DNA from: Limnomonas spitsbergensis
Taxonomy: Eukaryota; Chlorophyta; Chlorophyceae; Chlamydomonadales
Direction of reading: 5' to 3'
Assembly: GCA_037349105.1 (NCBI GenBank)
Contig: JAYJMM010000022.1
Span: 310,001 to 374,000 of the forward strand
Length of the DNA stretch: 64,000 nucleotides
A model generated the notes under the pieces. It saw nothing but the letters and a program-made list of their open reading frames with translations. It had not been told where the DNA came from and did not search any database. Position numbers and translations under genes: made by a program. Shown piece after piece: positions 1 through 11,934 of the stretch. Position 1 is the first letter of the stretch, and each line of letters opens with the position of its first letter.

Positions 1-900
1 CCCTGCATTGTACTTATTTGGACTGTCATACAAACTTTCAAGGATAAGAAGGAAACCCCACCGCTAGCTGGTTAGGTCGTGTGTTTTTCATTCTACCGCT
101 CACCTTCATGTAGGCCATGGCACAGGTCTAAGTGCTGGAATCTTTGCCGTGGCCATAGATCTTGGTCAGGACCTCCCACGCCGGAATATCTGGGGCAAGT
201 CGCCCTGAACGCACGATGAACACATGGACATTATATTACATCTGCGTTTCCCTTGTATGGTATTTAGGTACATCTCAGCCACATAAAAGCATGCATGCAT
301 GTGCATCTCTATCTTGAGGAATGGTACAGCGAGCCCTTATAACTGAGATCAAGGACAATAATCAAGGACCACTAGACATGAACCATGCATTATGGTGCAT
401 GCGATATACCTTTCCGGTCGCTGTTCCTCCTGTCCGCTGTGGCAGCTAGCTCGAGTTTCCTTTGTCGATTGCTGACAGGTCTGCGCCGTAGGCCTGCATG
501 TGCATCTTGCCCATCTTCAAGCGGCCGTCCTTGTAATCAGACGAGAGCTTCATCTCTGGCCCGACAATACATACACTGTTCTTGTTTAATAAGTAAGCCT
601 GGCATGAAGGGAGGAAGGGAGAAAGCAAGCCAATCAATTACTATACTCAAATCAGCAAATATAACGGAGACATTTTGTGATAATAAAATTATTGAACTAC
701 ACCGGACAGTAGCTAGACACATCCACTTGCACCTGGAAATGGAAATGACATCGAAGTGGGTACGTGCAGACGTGTGTTGCATGAGATTGCCTCACTGTGA
801 ATAGCATGTGAATCTCAGGTGAATCACAATTTGCTCTGAAAAATGTATCACGATTTGCATGTAAGCTTAATCGCAATACATGGTGATGGGTCAATGACCT
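1..900. other. Left flank, no gene recognised
   Basis: This stretch holds only short overlapping open frames on both strands. None shows a recognisable domain, a consistent exon structure or similarity to anything else in the window. It lies outside the tandem units. I see no supported gene. Confidence 0.5.
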
Positions 901-1015
901 TACACCTCTGGACCCTGCTCTGGTGATAGGTAGTGATAGCTGAGGCACATACATGCCTCATGTTCACGATCTGGTGCAAGCCGATAGATCGCGATTTCAC
1001 ACGAATCGCATACCT

Positions 1016-1420
1016 GGCAGTACTGGCAGACGCACGATTTTTCGCAATGAACATGGAACGGTCCTTCCGCCCCTTTGAATGGTGAGTTCACGGCGCTTGT
1101 AGCCTTTGCCAGGAACGATGAGGCTGTCCACGATGATCCGCTGTTTACCACTGTGGATCCCGCGTCCATTTCGCAGTCCGAGTCGGATTCTGAAGCAATA
1201 TATAGCTAGTCCTGAAGCCGGGGAATTCAAGCAAGAGCTGCCCTCTTGTTTTGCAATCTCCTGGTGGGTGAAGGTCGTGAAGAATCTCATCAGAGGCGTT
1301 TGGATATCCCACCCTTGCAAAAGCTGATTGATAAAATCTGGCTCGATCGGCGAGAGCAGGTTCGAACTCCATGGGGCCGAGGACATTTCGCGCCCCAGCA
1401 TCATGCATACTAAGTACCAA
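1016..1420 (-). other. Possible minus-strand exon(s), unidentified
   Basis: The minus strand carries open frames that look more protein-like than their surroundings. One has an acidic stretch (SESDSDCEMDAGS) followed by a Cys-rich segment (HCEKSCVCQYCQ) that ends at a plausible donor, GTATGC. An upstream frame contains the segment FARVGYPNASDEILHDLH. I do not recognise a family and cannot choose between the overlapping frames. It may be the end of a degraded gene or transposon ORF. Confidence is low because no splice partner or second copy exists in the window. Confidence 0.25.
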
Positions 1421-1855
1421 CGGGCGGAAATTGAATCTGGCCTACTATCCAGCACTGTCCGGACAATTGTCCGGACGTGTCCGGACAGTCGTGTATATGC
1501 ATGGATGCAAGAATCTTCAATGCCTCTAGCTTATCATCTTCTAAAATTTCCTTGCCAGAACTTAATTAATAATGCCCCCCCCCCCCCTGAAATATCTTCT
1601 CTCCCTCCTCATGTCCTTACATACATTGTCCTCATTTCATGTACATACAGTTTTTCTCACTTGCCTCAATACCAGCGCATGATAAAGATGGACGACCCTC
1701 GCTTGCAGATGTCACATGACCAACAGTTACAGGGTGCACAACTACCGATATCTAATATCCGCGTGACCTCCGAGGTTCGCCCGGAAGTACCGCTCCACTT
1801 CGTTCTAACCTTCTCGTCCTACATCTTCGAAGACCGAATGTCAAATACTGGTTAA

Positions 1856-2020
1856 ATTATTCTACCAGCATATATTTCGTGGCCGTTGATATTGATCTAG
1901 TTATTCTACCGGTATAGATCTCCTGGCCGTCAAATATTGATTTAATTTTTCAACCGGTATAGATTTCATGGCTGTCAAATATTGATTTAATTTTTCTACC
2001 GGTAAAGTTCTCCTGGCAAT
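1856..2020. repeat. Short tandem repeat of about 56 bp, 3 copies
   Basis: Three to four diverged copies of a unit containing TTCTACCGGTATAGATCTCC, a GGCCGTCAAATATTGATTTA block and a T-rich tail follow one another here. No coding potential is apparent. Confidence 0.6.
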
Positions 2021-2204
2021 TGTTTCATTGCAAATTCTTTCCTCCAGCAAGCGATGAGCAAACCAGTTTATTGAAATAGCCAGCACATCATTAGTCAGCC
2101 CCACCTACATAGGGGGGTACAGCAAGCCGATCCCAATTAATACCAAAAGGAGCGCAATGAATCGGCCTATTCTGAGCAACGCCTGGTGGACCAAATCATG
2201 CTAA

Positions 2205-2450
2205 TTGGTAGGTAAATATGGTAGCGACATTAGAGGAATCGGTAGGCCAACCAGGGCAAAAATGGTAGCCAAGGAGTATCTATTTCGGTAGGTTCTGGGC
2301 CTACCGAAATTTAAACCTACCAGAATGCAAATCGGTAGATGTCGCGTTTTCGGCCGATTTTACCCTACCAATTCACCTACCATAATCATTTTAGGGGCCT
2401 TGTCCAAATGATGCATTTGCCTTGAAACTGGTAGGTTTTCTGCCTACCAA
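2205..2450. mobile_element. Small palindromic TIR element (MITE-like)
   Basis: The segment begins TTGGTAGGTAAA and ends TTCTGCCTACCAA, giving an imperfect terminal inverted repeat of about 12 bp. Inside, GGTAGG and CCTACC recur in both orientations, including a local hairpin GGTAGGTTCTGGGCCTACC. At about 246 bp and without coding sequence it resembles a non-autonomous MITE. I could not define a clean target-site duplication, so superfamily is left open. Confidence 0.5.
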
Positions 2451-2519
2451 ACAGGGGGTTTGAGTAGTAGTGTTCTTGCCTGACACACTACCACCCTTGC
2501 TGCAACGACAATGCCTGGG

Positions 2520-4110
2520 TCATGTTGGTGGCTGTCACTCAGCATTACTTCCGTGCTGCCAGCGACTACAACGACGAGGCCAGCCAACTGGCAGCTGACT
2601 ATTTGCACAAATATGCGGAGAGCTTGGAGGAGAACAATGCTCCTCACAGCATGTTCACTGTCAGCTTGCATTGGCATGCTTGCAAGTTAGTACCTCAATT
2701 TTGACGGGGGGCTAAGGAAGCTAAGTTGGTGGGGCTCGATTCATAATTGGTGACAGTAGTCTCTATGCAGTGCACTGACATGTTTATGTTTCTACACCCT
2801 ATCTACCTTGCAGACTGCGGAAGCAAAAGATCGCGGCTCTGCCTCTCAAGACTTGGAGCTCGTCGTCGAGAGGCTCATGCAAGTTTTCAAAAGTGGCATT
2901 GGCCGCCGGGTGTGCTGCGGCCCAGAAAAGCATTTGTCAACTACCATCTGCTCTCCAAATCCTTGCGGGCCATGCTTCAGCAGTATCCGAACGTCAAACC
3001 CTACAGCCTGCTTGTCCATGAGCCGACAAACGAAATCTACTCAGGTGATCATTCAAATGCATCAACTTCATCAATATAACGGAGCTATTCATGATACCTG
3101 TCACAAACAAATTAATGCATGCATCTCACACAATTCGGCATGCCCCTCCCCACATGCCCACTTTATGACAAAGTGGTCATCAAGGAGGGTCCCCAAACTG
3201 TTCTCCTCGGTAAGGGCCGGCACCTTCCCAGCTCCCTCCGTGCCAAGGCCAAGGCTGCGGTCCTCGTGATGGTTGACGATCTTCACCTGCAGTCATGGAC
3301 GCCGGGGGTTGTCAACGAGGGGGCAGGGGGCCGGGGGCCGGGTGCATGGTGCAGGGTGCAGGGTGCAGGGTGCAGGGTGCAGGGTGCAGGGTGCATGGTG
3401 CATGGTGCAGGGGGCAGGGGACAGGGGGCAGGGGGCAGGGGGCAGGGGGCAGGGGGCAGGGTGCAAGGTGCAAGGTGCAAGGGCAAGGTGCAGGGTGCAT
3501 GGTGCATGGTGCAGGGGGCAGGGTGCAGGGTGCATGGTGCAGGGTGCAGGGTGCAGGGTGCAGGGTGCAGGGTGCAGGGTGCAGGGTGCAGGGGGCAGGG
3601 GGCAGGGGGCAGGGTGCAGGGTGCAGGGTGCAGGGGGCAGGGTGCAGGGGGCAGGGGGCAGGGGGCAGGGGGCAGGGGGCAGGGGGCAGGGGGCAGGGGG
3701 CAGGGGGCAGGGGGCAGGGGGCAGGGGGCAGGGGGCAGGGGGCAGGGGGCAGGGGGCAGGGGGCAGGGGGCAGGGGGCAGGGGGCAGGGGGCGGGGGCAG
3801 GGGGCAGGGGGCAGGGGGCAGGGCGCACGGCGCAGGGCGCACGGCGCAGGGCGCACGGCGCAGGGCGCAAGGCGCAAGGCGCACGGCGCACGGCGCAAGG
3901 CGCAGGGCGCACGGGGCACGGGGCACGGGGCACGGGGCAGGGGGCAGGGGGCAGGATAATACCGACAGCAGCGCCACTGCCACACAGCCAGCAATCCCGG
4001 AGCGTCATGTATTCCGTGTGCAAATGGTCGACTCAGAGGACTACGTTGTCAGCACGGACATGATTGGTCGAACAAGCTGGTGGTGGTCTTTGTTGGGGGC
4101 AAGGTGTCAA
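2520..4110 (+). pseudogene. KDZ-type transposase remnant, interrupted
   Basis: Separate plus-strand segments resemble the C-terminal part of Kyakuja-Dileera-Zisupton transposases. About 2520-2690 contains HSMFTVSLHWHACK, which fits the conserved NLH..xC region. About 2812-3040 contains DLELVVERLMQVFKSG, which fits the ELWVER-MQ motif. After the GPEK at about 2930 the similarity continues in another frame (KAFVNYHLLSKSLRAMLQQY), so a one-base frameshift is present. A further exon-like piece lies at 3165-3300. The coding trace is then broken by a G-rich heptamer array (3325-3955) and seems to resume near 4010-4110. Exon phases between the first two blocks do not match cleanly, which also points to decay. 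Family assignment rests on motif recognition only. Confidence 0.5.
3325..3955. repeat. G-rich heptamer minisatellite (GGGKGCA)n
   Basis: About 630 bp of near-perfect 7 bp repeats occur here. They start with GGGTGCA, pass through a long block of GGGGGCA, and end with GGGCGCA, GGCGCAA and GGGGCAC variants. Because 7 is not a multiple of 3 and no unit contains a stop, all three plus frames encode the same Gly/Ala/Arg/Gln heptapeptide, and all minus frames the corresponding Pro/Cys/Leu repeat. The long open frames here are therefore artefacts. Runs of 4-5 G every 7 bases make the plus strand a strong G-quadruplex candidate. Confidence 0.95.
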
Positions 4111-4130
4111 GCAACCACCTATATTGCATG

Positions 4131-7100
4131 ACATATGACCAACTCACATCACGCTAGCTAGCTAGCTAGCTCTGCATCAAAGTTGTGCCTTGATTTGGTG
4201 AGGCCATAGAGTGGTAGTGTAGCATTTAAAGTGTGCATCTGAGATCGCCTCACACTTTTCGGACTATAGGCAAAATAAATAGTAATATAGCTTGAGGAGA
4301 CAAGGAAATATTTATAGCATGTACAAACATATCTAATCGGGTGCTGGACATTATCTGAAATATCTGGACACTATCTGGACACTCGGATACGAATTGGACA
4401 CTGAGTAGCCCAAACTGCAGTATCCAGACACATTTCGGACAACCCTGGACAGCCCTGGACAGCCCTGGACAGCCTTGGGACAATGTCTGGACATTTCTGG
4501 TTTCCCTGAGTGCTAGGACTTGTGTGGTCAGGAGTTGCGGTTGGCCTATTTCCTGAATAATCTTGTAGTTAAGTTAATAGTGTTGGAACGCGTACAAGGC
4601 CCATGCTGGGTCCGAGAAGTTACCGGATATTGGATCAAATTGGGGAGAATGCCTATGGCTTAGGACCCTCTTGTGGTGCGCGTAAGTAGGCCTTCTTTTT
4701 GACCTAAAAACCATGTTTTTTTTTCTTTGTGTGTCTGACGAAGCGGTCGCCCCAGGAGCATCGCGAGGGCATGAGCTTGACAAGATTGTTTATCCTGTTT
4801 GACTATCTCACCATCTTGCCGTGGTGTGCCTGGCTGTTTTGGGTGACTGCCAGGAGGGGAGTGGTCGCAGAGCATTGTGTTGGTGGCGGTATTATGTTTG
4901 TTGTTTCATGTACCGGTATCCAGCGTATGGAGGTATGTCTTATTTACCCCCTCATTCAACTGCTCTATCGTGGCATATTTTCTTTTTAAAGGGTGCATAT
5001 TAGGGGCATGCGTCAATTTCCCTTCATATTCACTGCCGGCTTGATGGGCCGCCTTGCATGGCATGTTGGGCTTTTTTACACGGCATGCGTCGTGCATGGT
5101 ATCCGTATGTGCACTTCTGCTGGGCTGGGCACTAGTAGATGGCTGCGCAATTTGCTGTTGCTTGGCTATCGGTGAGTAGACGTCGCTGTCGTTCACCGGT
5201 ACCTATTTTGAAAACATGTTTTCAACGTGGGTGGTGCATGATGCTAACCCTGGTGCTGACCGTTTGGCAACTTCTGCAGTTTGGGTTCCTCGGGCTCGCT
5301 GTTGAATCTCGTCTTTCCTATTGGCTGTTGTCTTCCGCGTCTGACTACCGGTAGTCTGTCTTCGCATTGCATCGTCACAGTCTTGTTAGTTGCATTCTTG
5401 CATTGTCATCTTCTGGGTATCCTGTTTTTGGAGGGATTCTTTTGTAAACTGTGTCACACCCCTCGCCCCGATCGCCTACACGTATATTCGCAGTGATGGA
5501 GGTGTTACTGGTGTGACACTGATTCGTACTTACCTTGGGGTACTCTTTTTTCTTGAGACTGTAAGGGGCCTGCCATGGACGTGTTGAGGGCTGGGCCCCA
5601 TGAGGTGAGGCTGGAGCGACATGCTCAGTGCATGTAACATCAGAATAGTGCATGGGGCCGGTCTGGCCCCCCCACTTCTGATGTTTCCTGCAACGGCAAT
5701 GCGTTTGTGTTTTTTGGCGCATTTGGGCTCCATGCACAACTCAAAAGGTTCGCAGTTGCACGGTGATAGGCGCGCTGTCGGCCATGGCCGCTGAGAGTGG
5801 GAAATTAGCGTTGGGGCAGCGAGAGATGGCTGCGCATGGGACTGAGTCGAGGAGTTGAGGTGAGTGGGTTTGGAGTTAGGTCAGTATGGGGATTGGGTGT
5901 TGTAAGGGGGACATAGCAGGGGGACACGGGGATACACAAGGCCTGGATTCTTCCCATGCATAGGTGGTGGTCTGGTAGTGGTTGGTTTTCGCACCGCACC
6001 CGATTGCATGGAGGGCTGTAAGCGCATGCGTTCGGCAGTGCGTGGTGTTGCATTGGGTCACATAGTGGGAACATGGTGATGGTTGTCAGGGGCATATAGA
6101 GTTTGCGTTGCATATAGAGCGTCGCTGTCTTAGGACAGTCGAGATGAGGACAGGGTTCGTTCTTGCGTTTGTCGTGATATTGCAAGTATGCTATCGTGGG
6201 GATGACTTCTGTCACGTTCGTCTTCCTGATTGCTGTTATGAGATCGCAGGTTCCTTGCAGCTTTACCATATCAGCGAGGGGGGCCCAAGGATGATTGTCG
6301 GCTTGTCCCTGGAGTAGTTGCGATGTTGCGGGCCTTTGTGCCGGTACTCAGGCGACGCTCGTTGATTTGGCTGTTGTTTGATTGTAGATAGAAATCTGCA
6401 GATTGTCGCTCTTGCCTGTTGTTTTGTTAGTCATGCAGACTCTTTCGAGAATTTGAAAAAGCATGCGTCATGTGCATGGGTCAAATGTTTTGTCCTTTTC
6501 CGTGATAGAGACACTTATTGAGGTCAGAGCAGTGCAGGTCAGGAGTCCGGTGGGTAACGAGGCCTGGGCCATAACGAGTATGGCCTTTGCGGACTCACCA
6601 CCTGAACACCCTGCCCGCCCAGTCATCACGCACGTCAACAGGGAGACCATAATGCACATGAGCATGATAGGACGACAAAGGCCATTTCTGGATTCTTTGG
6701 TCTTGACTGGGTGAGTCTTGCCTCTGGCGACCAGCTGTCGGGTCTCAAACATTCGACAACTCGGCATGGCGAATTGTGTTGTGCTTTACATTATTCGGTA
6801 TCGTGTATAGGTGTTGCAAGCACTGCATCAACCTGAACGTGTGTTCCGCCTCTGTCCTCAAGCAAGGGCCTCAGGCAAAATTTCCAGCCACTGATCTTCA
6901 GACGAAGGGACCTGTGAACTATGCTGGAACTCATAAAGTGCCATGACTGAACAGGACTGAAAAGAGTGAACGGCAGGGTAAAAGTGACCAAAGCAGGCTC
7001 GGTATCCTCGCTATCCCAAAAGCCCCAATGAGAACAAGGTCAACTTTGTTAGACGTCATAAACTGTCTTGACTGAAAGTAAAAATGATCGATCCTCGGCA

Positions 7101-7439
7101 AAAGTGAACGATCCACGGCTAAAGTGTCTACAGAGTCCTCGTTTCCTCGGAACTAAAGCCTTATCGGTCCAAGGGGCAGGCCAATTTCTGCAGGCGTGAA
7201 TTTGACTCCTTCTTTGGCCATCTCGCAATAATGGCATGATGTGGTGTATGCATCATGTGAACTGTCTCGTAACAAAGGTTGCGTAGCCCGATTGGTAGCA
7301 CGATAATCGTGCCATTGTTTACGACAATACTTAACGCAATACGAATAGTATGGCAAAAACATGTACAAGGCGGGTTTGAAATACATCGCAAATATTACGT
7401 GCGTGTGTAATCTTGACGTTACACCACTGTGTAATCTTA
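4131..7439. other. Gene-poor flank
   Basis: I find a GCTA microsatellite at about 4153-4171 and a short CTGGACAGC-type tandem repeat at about 4436-4480. No open frame with a recognisable domain is present. The longest frame (minus strand, 5805-6269) has a composition typical of a chance ORF. Nothing here is shared with the tandem units. Confidence 0.5.
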
Positions 7440-7979
7440 CAGCCTGTTTCAGATTGACTGCGGAGAAAAAAAATGTACGACGGTCTAATGGCCTGCGGAA
7501 GAGTTCCGCAGAGGTCGTTTCTGATTGGACCCTGCGGAACGAGACCGTCTAGGGTTTAGGGCTTACTGTAGTATTGCCGATTGTGTGCACATTAGCCCTT
7601 CATTTCTCTTTCTCTTCACAACGTTTCGACCACATCTCTTCCTAATGACAATATGCCTCCTATGGCTGTCGGTACCGTTGGTCTTATCCTCGAAGGGTCG
7701 TAGAAGGATGCCTGACGCGGCCTTTGTCCAGGGTCGCCGCCACGGTCACTGCCCGATAGGTCCATGGACAAAAAACTATAGGGGTTCTAATGTATAATTA
7801 ATGCCAATTCGAAGGCCTAAAATGTTCCGCAGACTGTGGAAGTTCCGAGGAGGGGGGGGGGGTCCTCGGAAAAAAGGCCGCACGTGGGTCTTCTAAAGGC
7901 CTGCGGAGCAGTTCCACAGACCCCGTTTCTGTACGACAGGGCCTGCGGAGGAGTTCCGCAGTCAATCAGAAACAGGCTG
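7440..7979. mobile_element. Harbinger-like TIR element, TSD TTA
   Basis: This 540 bp element has terminal inverted repeats of about 26 bp that differ at a single position. The left end is CAGCCTGTTTCAGATTGACT and the right end is the complement of that motif. It is flanked by TTA on both sides (7437-7439 and 7980-7982), the TWA target typical of PIF/Harbinger elements. There is no transposase ORF, so it is non-autonomous. Its interior shares a CTGATTGGACCC block and a GGGTTTAGGGCTTACTG-like block with the element at 30049-30610, so the two are relatives. Confidence 0.75.
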
Positions 7980-7982
7980 TTA

Positions 7983-8163
7983 GTAACATGCCTATAATTA
8001 GTTGCTGTGTATTTTGTGGCGAATTCGTTAGAATCCTGACATTTTCTAGGTCGCCTAGTGCAGCAGGAAGTCGGTGGAGAGGCGGCAGGAAGTGGAGGGG
8101 CGGCACGCACTCTGGGTGCTGCAGGGGTGGCAGCGACTCGCTCGGATCGCGGCCCACGAGTTG
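7983..8163. other. Spacer left of the first tandem unit
   Basis: This unique sequence is not found at the corresponding place in front of units 2 and 3. The homology with the later units begins at CAGCATCTGTCCTGC (8164), so this marks the left breakpoint of the amplification. Confidence 0.7.
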
Positions 8164-8685
8164 CAGCATCTGTCCTGCTGTTGTCGTACTTCGGTGCATA
8201 CTGCACACTTTACTGTTGACAGGAATTGTCAACATGATTCGTCAACATGATTTGCCTGAATCCCGCAACATGTGCACGAATGCGGGGCATTTGTAGAATT
8301 GCGGCATATTTAAAGTGAGATTTCTGGTTTTATGGTTGCCATACACCTTATAAGTTCGATCGCCAATCCATATTGTTAACAATCCTTCGCGTTCACGGCG
8401 GTCTGTCACTCGGCCTTCCAGCAAAAGCATTGCTGACCGACTGTCGTCTCCCCCACTTCAGTGCTTCCACTGCTTGCTTCGTGAGTTGTTTCCCCGTGTC
8501 TATTGCACACTGTCAGATGCTGCTTGATTTCATTATAGGGGACTCGATCGAGTTGTTCACCCCCACATCAAACCACTCAAACCACAGTCATGCATCCCTT
8601 GATAACCGTATCCTTTCGTCGTGACGGATCTCCCTAAGTATGCTGCCTTATTTTGCTCTGCTTGTCATCACAGTCGCGTGTCGTC

Positions 8686-11187
8686 ATGCAGCTGAGCATC
8701 TTCATCGCCCTGCTGGTTGCCTCGTTCGCCATTTGTGGCCTCTCTCCTGCATATGTAAGCAGACATGGGGATTCCGTCTACTCAGGTCGAACGTTCCGTC
8801 AGTCTGGTCATTATATCATTACATGCCTCCGAGCTTGAACACTTCATTTCCTCATCCTCATTGCGGAAGGATGAGATTGATTGCGCGCACAAATGGTGAC
8901 GGATGGGAATCAGAACAGACTTTAGTTGAGTGACTGGATTGAGTGTGTGGTGACTGATATGATGTCACGGCGGCCGTCATGTGACCGACCGACCGTATGT
9001 AGTACCGTATCACATTTTTGCATGATGAGCTGGATTCCCACCATGTCTTCCTCGATATTTCCCGCTTCAGCCTGTATGTTCCAACCCGTGGTTCCAACAT
9101 CATCCTATCCGAACTCTATTTTCCCACACTCGCAGGCGGTCCCGAATAATGATGCACGCCGAGTCTCCGCACGCCGCGATCGAGTGCTGCACCAAACTGG
9201 TGCGTCTTCCTCATCTTCTTTTGCCCGAATGAAGGGCATGGCTATTGACAAGCGAGCACTCCAAGTATTGTTTTGGCAGCCACTCACATATTTTTTCTTA
9301 CACTTTCTCAAGCTGCAGGCTCATAATTTCCACCCCATTTTATGTTTAAACATAACTCAGAGATTATTACCAGTTCTATTACATAACTATATATGTTCTC
9401 ATCACTTGCTATTTTGGTCATTTTCCCATGCGTTCAGGCGGCAACTCCACCGAGCCTCCTCCATCACCAACTACGCCCTCATCAGGTACGGGTTTCAACT
9501 CTCCTCAAGCCCCGACATACCCCTCTCCACCCTCAGGCTCCTACCCTCCCCTCCCCCCTCCACCTCCATCTTCATATCCACCCTCGTACCCCCCTTCACC
9601 TCCATCCTCATATCCGCCCTCGTATTCCACTCCACCCTCAGGCGACTACGCCACCCTCCCCCCTCCACCTCCATCTTCATATCCACCCTCGTACCCCCCT
9701 TCACCTTCAGACTCCCCCTCCCCCCACCCACCTCAATATCCCTCTCCGCCTTCACGCTCCAGCCCCATGCAGCCCCCTTCAACTTCAGGCTCCAACTTCC
9801 CCCGCCCTCCTCCATCTCCATCATCAGGCTCCAACTCCACTCAGTCCCCTCCACCCACCGCCACCACTCCTCCTTCTCCCATGAACACTGGTGAGAAAGT
9901 ACAGTGCCCCTTCTCCCACAAACACCATGTGAGAGAGAGACACACGGGCGATCTTCACACCACCACACAAGCTACTGAAGGAACACACAAGCTACTGAAG
10001 GAACACACAATCCTCACTAGTGTACATTACTTCATCCCCACGCCACTGGCTGCACTCGCTTGTGTCTTAATTTTTTGCTCAGCCGAGGGGGCGCTATTAT
10101 GCGCTCGCTGTCCAGGTTTTTTATGCTCCTACTTTACGGGCAAATCGCCGCACACATCAATTGTGATGCTCCCCTGGACTGCAAAATTGTCGCAAAATTG
10201 TCGCCCTCAACATGCGGCTGCACAGCTCATCTTCTCCTACCTATCATTAGTCATCATGCGCTCCTCATGCATTGTCTTTTATGGCATTTGTTCCGTCCTT
10301 GGTGTTCAAGTCTACTTGGTTGGTTAGAACCATCTGACTGACTGCCCCTGCCCCAGAGGTCGTGGCGCTTTTTCCTCTATTAGCCTTTGATTCCTTCTTA
10401 CTGCACTCCTTGTCACTGATGCATGCAGACTATTATGCTGGATGCGTTTTGGTGACTGGGAACTTCACTGACTGCTTCGAAAACTGCACCGGGGGCTTCA
10501 AGTCCAGGACTATGCAAATGGTGTGCCCACCTATGGTTGAATTTGAGAAGTGCAACACTCTGACGTGCCCTCGTGAGTATACTGAGTAACCCAAGAGTTT
10601 AGGGTGTAGGGAGCACACTGAGTAACCCAATGGGAAGAGCTAAGTGAGAATTTACAGTTCTGCCGTCTGCCATGCACAGCTCAATCCTCAAGTCTCATGA
10701 CATGCAACGCAGTGAGATGTCGAAGCTCCCAATTGCAACTGAATTGCAACTGAATAACTGGTTTCTGCATGTGCCTACTCCTGCAAATCCAGCAGCAGTG
10801 CCGTTACGTTGTCCAGCATGTGTCATGTACTTGTCTGACTAACTGTTATCCCTTTTATGCTTGCATGCAGCTCCCCCAGCTCCGCCCGCACCGTTTCCAC
10901 CCCCGCTTCCGTCTCCCCCAACTCCGCCACCTCCTGTCCCCCAACCGCCTCCACCACTACCCACGGGAAACAAAGCCTGCTCTTGGTCATGCGACCCCTG
11001 CAGCAATTGCAAGTCCAAGCCGAATACAACCATCAAAGTGTATTATGGATCACCATTTCCGGGAACATGCACTATGGATAACGACTGTTCCATGGGACCC
11101 CTGGTTTCCTACAAGAAAGGCCAGGTCCTCCCACAACCTGAATTATGGGAATGCATTCCTTTGGGAAAGACTGACGGGTTATGCTAG
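8686..11187 (+). CDS. Secreted Pro-rich/TSP1-like/Cys-rich protein, copy 1
   Basis: A likely extracellular-matrix glycoprotein built from five exons: 8686-8754, 9136-9199, 9438-9890, 10429-10572, 10871-11187. Exon 1 is exactly a signal peptide (MQLSIFIALLVASFAICG...). Exon 2 is a basic linker. Exon 3 encodes about 150 residues rich in SSYPPSYPPSPP and PPPPP motifs, as in hydroxyproline-rich extensin/pherophorin-type proteins. Exon 4 encodes a 48-residue module with six Cys (CVLVTGNFTDCFENCTGGFKS...) that resembles a thrombospondin type 1 repeat. Exon 5 has a short Pro-rich spacer and a Cys-rich C-terminus of about 75 residues ending GLC. After the first intron every intron is phase 1, so exons 3 and 4 are symmetric and shufflable. 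All splice sites are GT-AG and the frame is intact. The TSP1 label is weak; secretion and the Pro-rich nature are firm. Further small exons in the 0.5 kb intron after exon 3 cannot be excluded. Confidence 0.75.
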
Positions 11188-11934
11188 AGTAACGGGGTCT
11201 ATCTTATGGGTATAACACAAGCAATTGATTGGTCCTACGGCAAATAGTTACTCCACCCACCTTGGTCAGACATCCAACACAAATGTTTGAAATTCATAAG
11301 TCTCTGCTTATCGTCCTTGCTGAACAAAGTCGTTTGAACTCCCCAAGTATCTTATCATTGCCTTTGCTGCGCCTGCGCCGCAATGTGCAGTATAAGTGTC
11401 TGGATTCTGAAATATGTCACGTCACATCGTTCACATTCATGTGATGGATATAATACTGTGTTGCTTTGTAGTGGTTAAAGACATTATCGTGCCTGTTGGA
11501 TTATATTCATTCCGCTCAGTTAAATACTTTTTGGTGCTTCCTCATTTGCTGTTAGTGGATTGAATACTTGGTGGTTCTGGACGAAAAATACATAGTTATT
11601 TTGAGGAGTAAAATACTGTGTATTACTTGCTAGGGAGAGTTGCTGTAACAACGTAGTTGAAATATGGCTGTTGTGAAGTTTAGAAATGGCAGATTCTTGT
11701 GGGCCTAACCAGTCTCAAGCATAACGGCACACTAATCTCACACATCTTTATCTTCTGCAAGGCAACACAGTCCAGTGTACTCCAGTGTAACCTCAGCTTA
11801 AGCAAAGAGGCACAGCCCAGTGTGGTCACTTTAGAAGAGAATCTCTGGATTGCATACCTAGGGATTTGATTTAGCAAGCGACAAAAAATGTAGGATGTGC
11901 TTTGAAATAGCGTAACAATTGGCATTTTCACTTC
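11188..11934. other. 3' flank of secreted-protein gene, copy 1
   Basis: About 750 bp of AT-richer sequence without supported coding potential, presumably 3' UTR and intergenic DNA. It is conserved in position in units 2 (33619-34374) and 3 (57650-58220). The 45-46 bp minisatellite motif begins in degenerate form near 11765. Confidence 0.5.

Noticed and set aside
3283..4023. Long open frames on both strands (up to about 300 codons)
   Set aside because: They arise because the 7 bp repeat lacks stop codons in every frame.
5805..6269. 154-codon minus-strand ORF
   Set aside because: No domain, no splice context and no second copy; composition is consistent with a chance frame.
7550..7570. Telomere-like TTTAGGG motif
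   Set aside because: There are only one or two imperfect copies, and it lies inside a TIR element.
9020..9180. Apparent 2 bp frameshift of the secreted-protein gene in unit 1 (frame with SYHVFLDISRF in unit 2)
   Set aside because: With the acceptor at 9134-9135 the frame of exon 2 is intact and conserved in all units; the shifted segment is intronic.
9495..9968. Minus-strand ORF opposite the Pro-rich exon
   Set aside because: It is a shadow of the Pro codon-rich exon; the plus-strand model has signal peptide and splice support.
10100..10240. Possible extra exon with NCDAPLDCKIVAKLSPSTCG
   Set aside because: No conserved GT donor with a matching phase exists in the three copies, so it was left out of the gene model.
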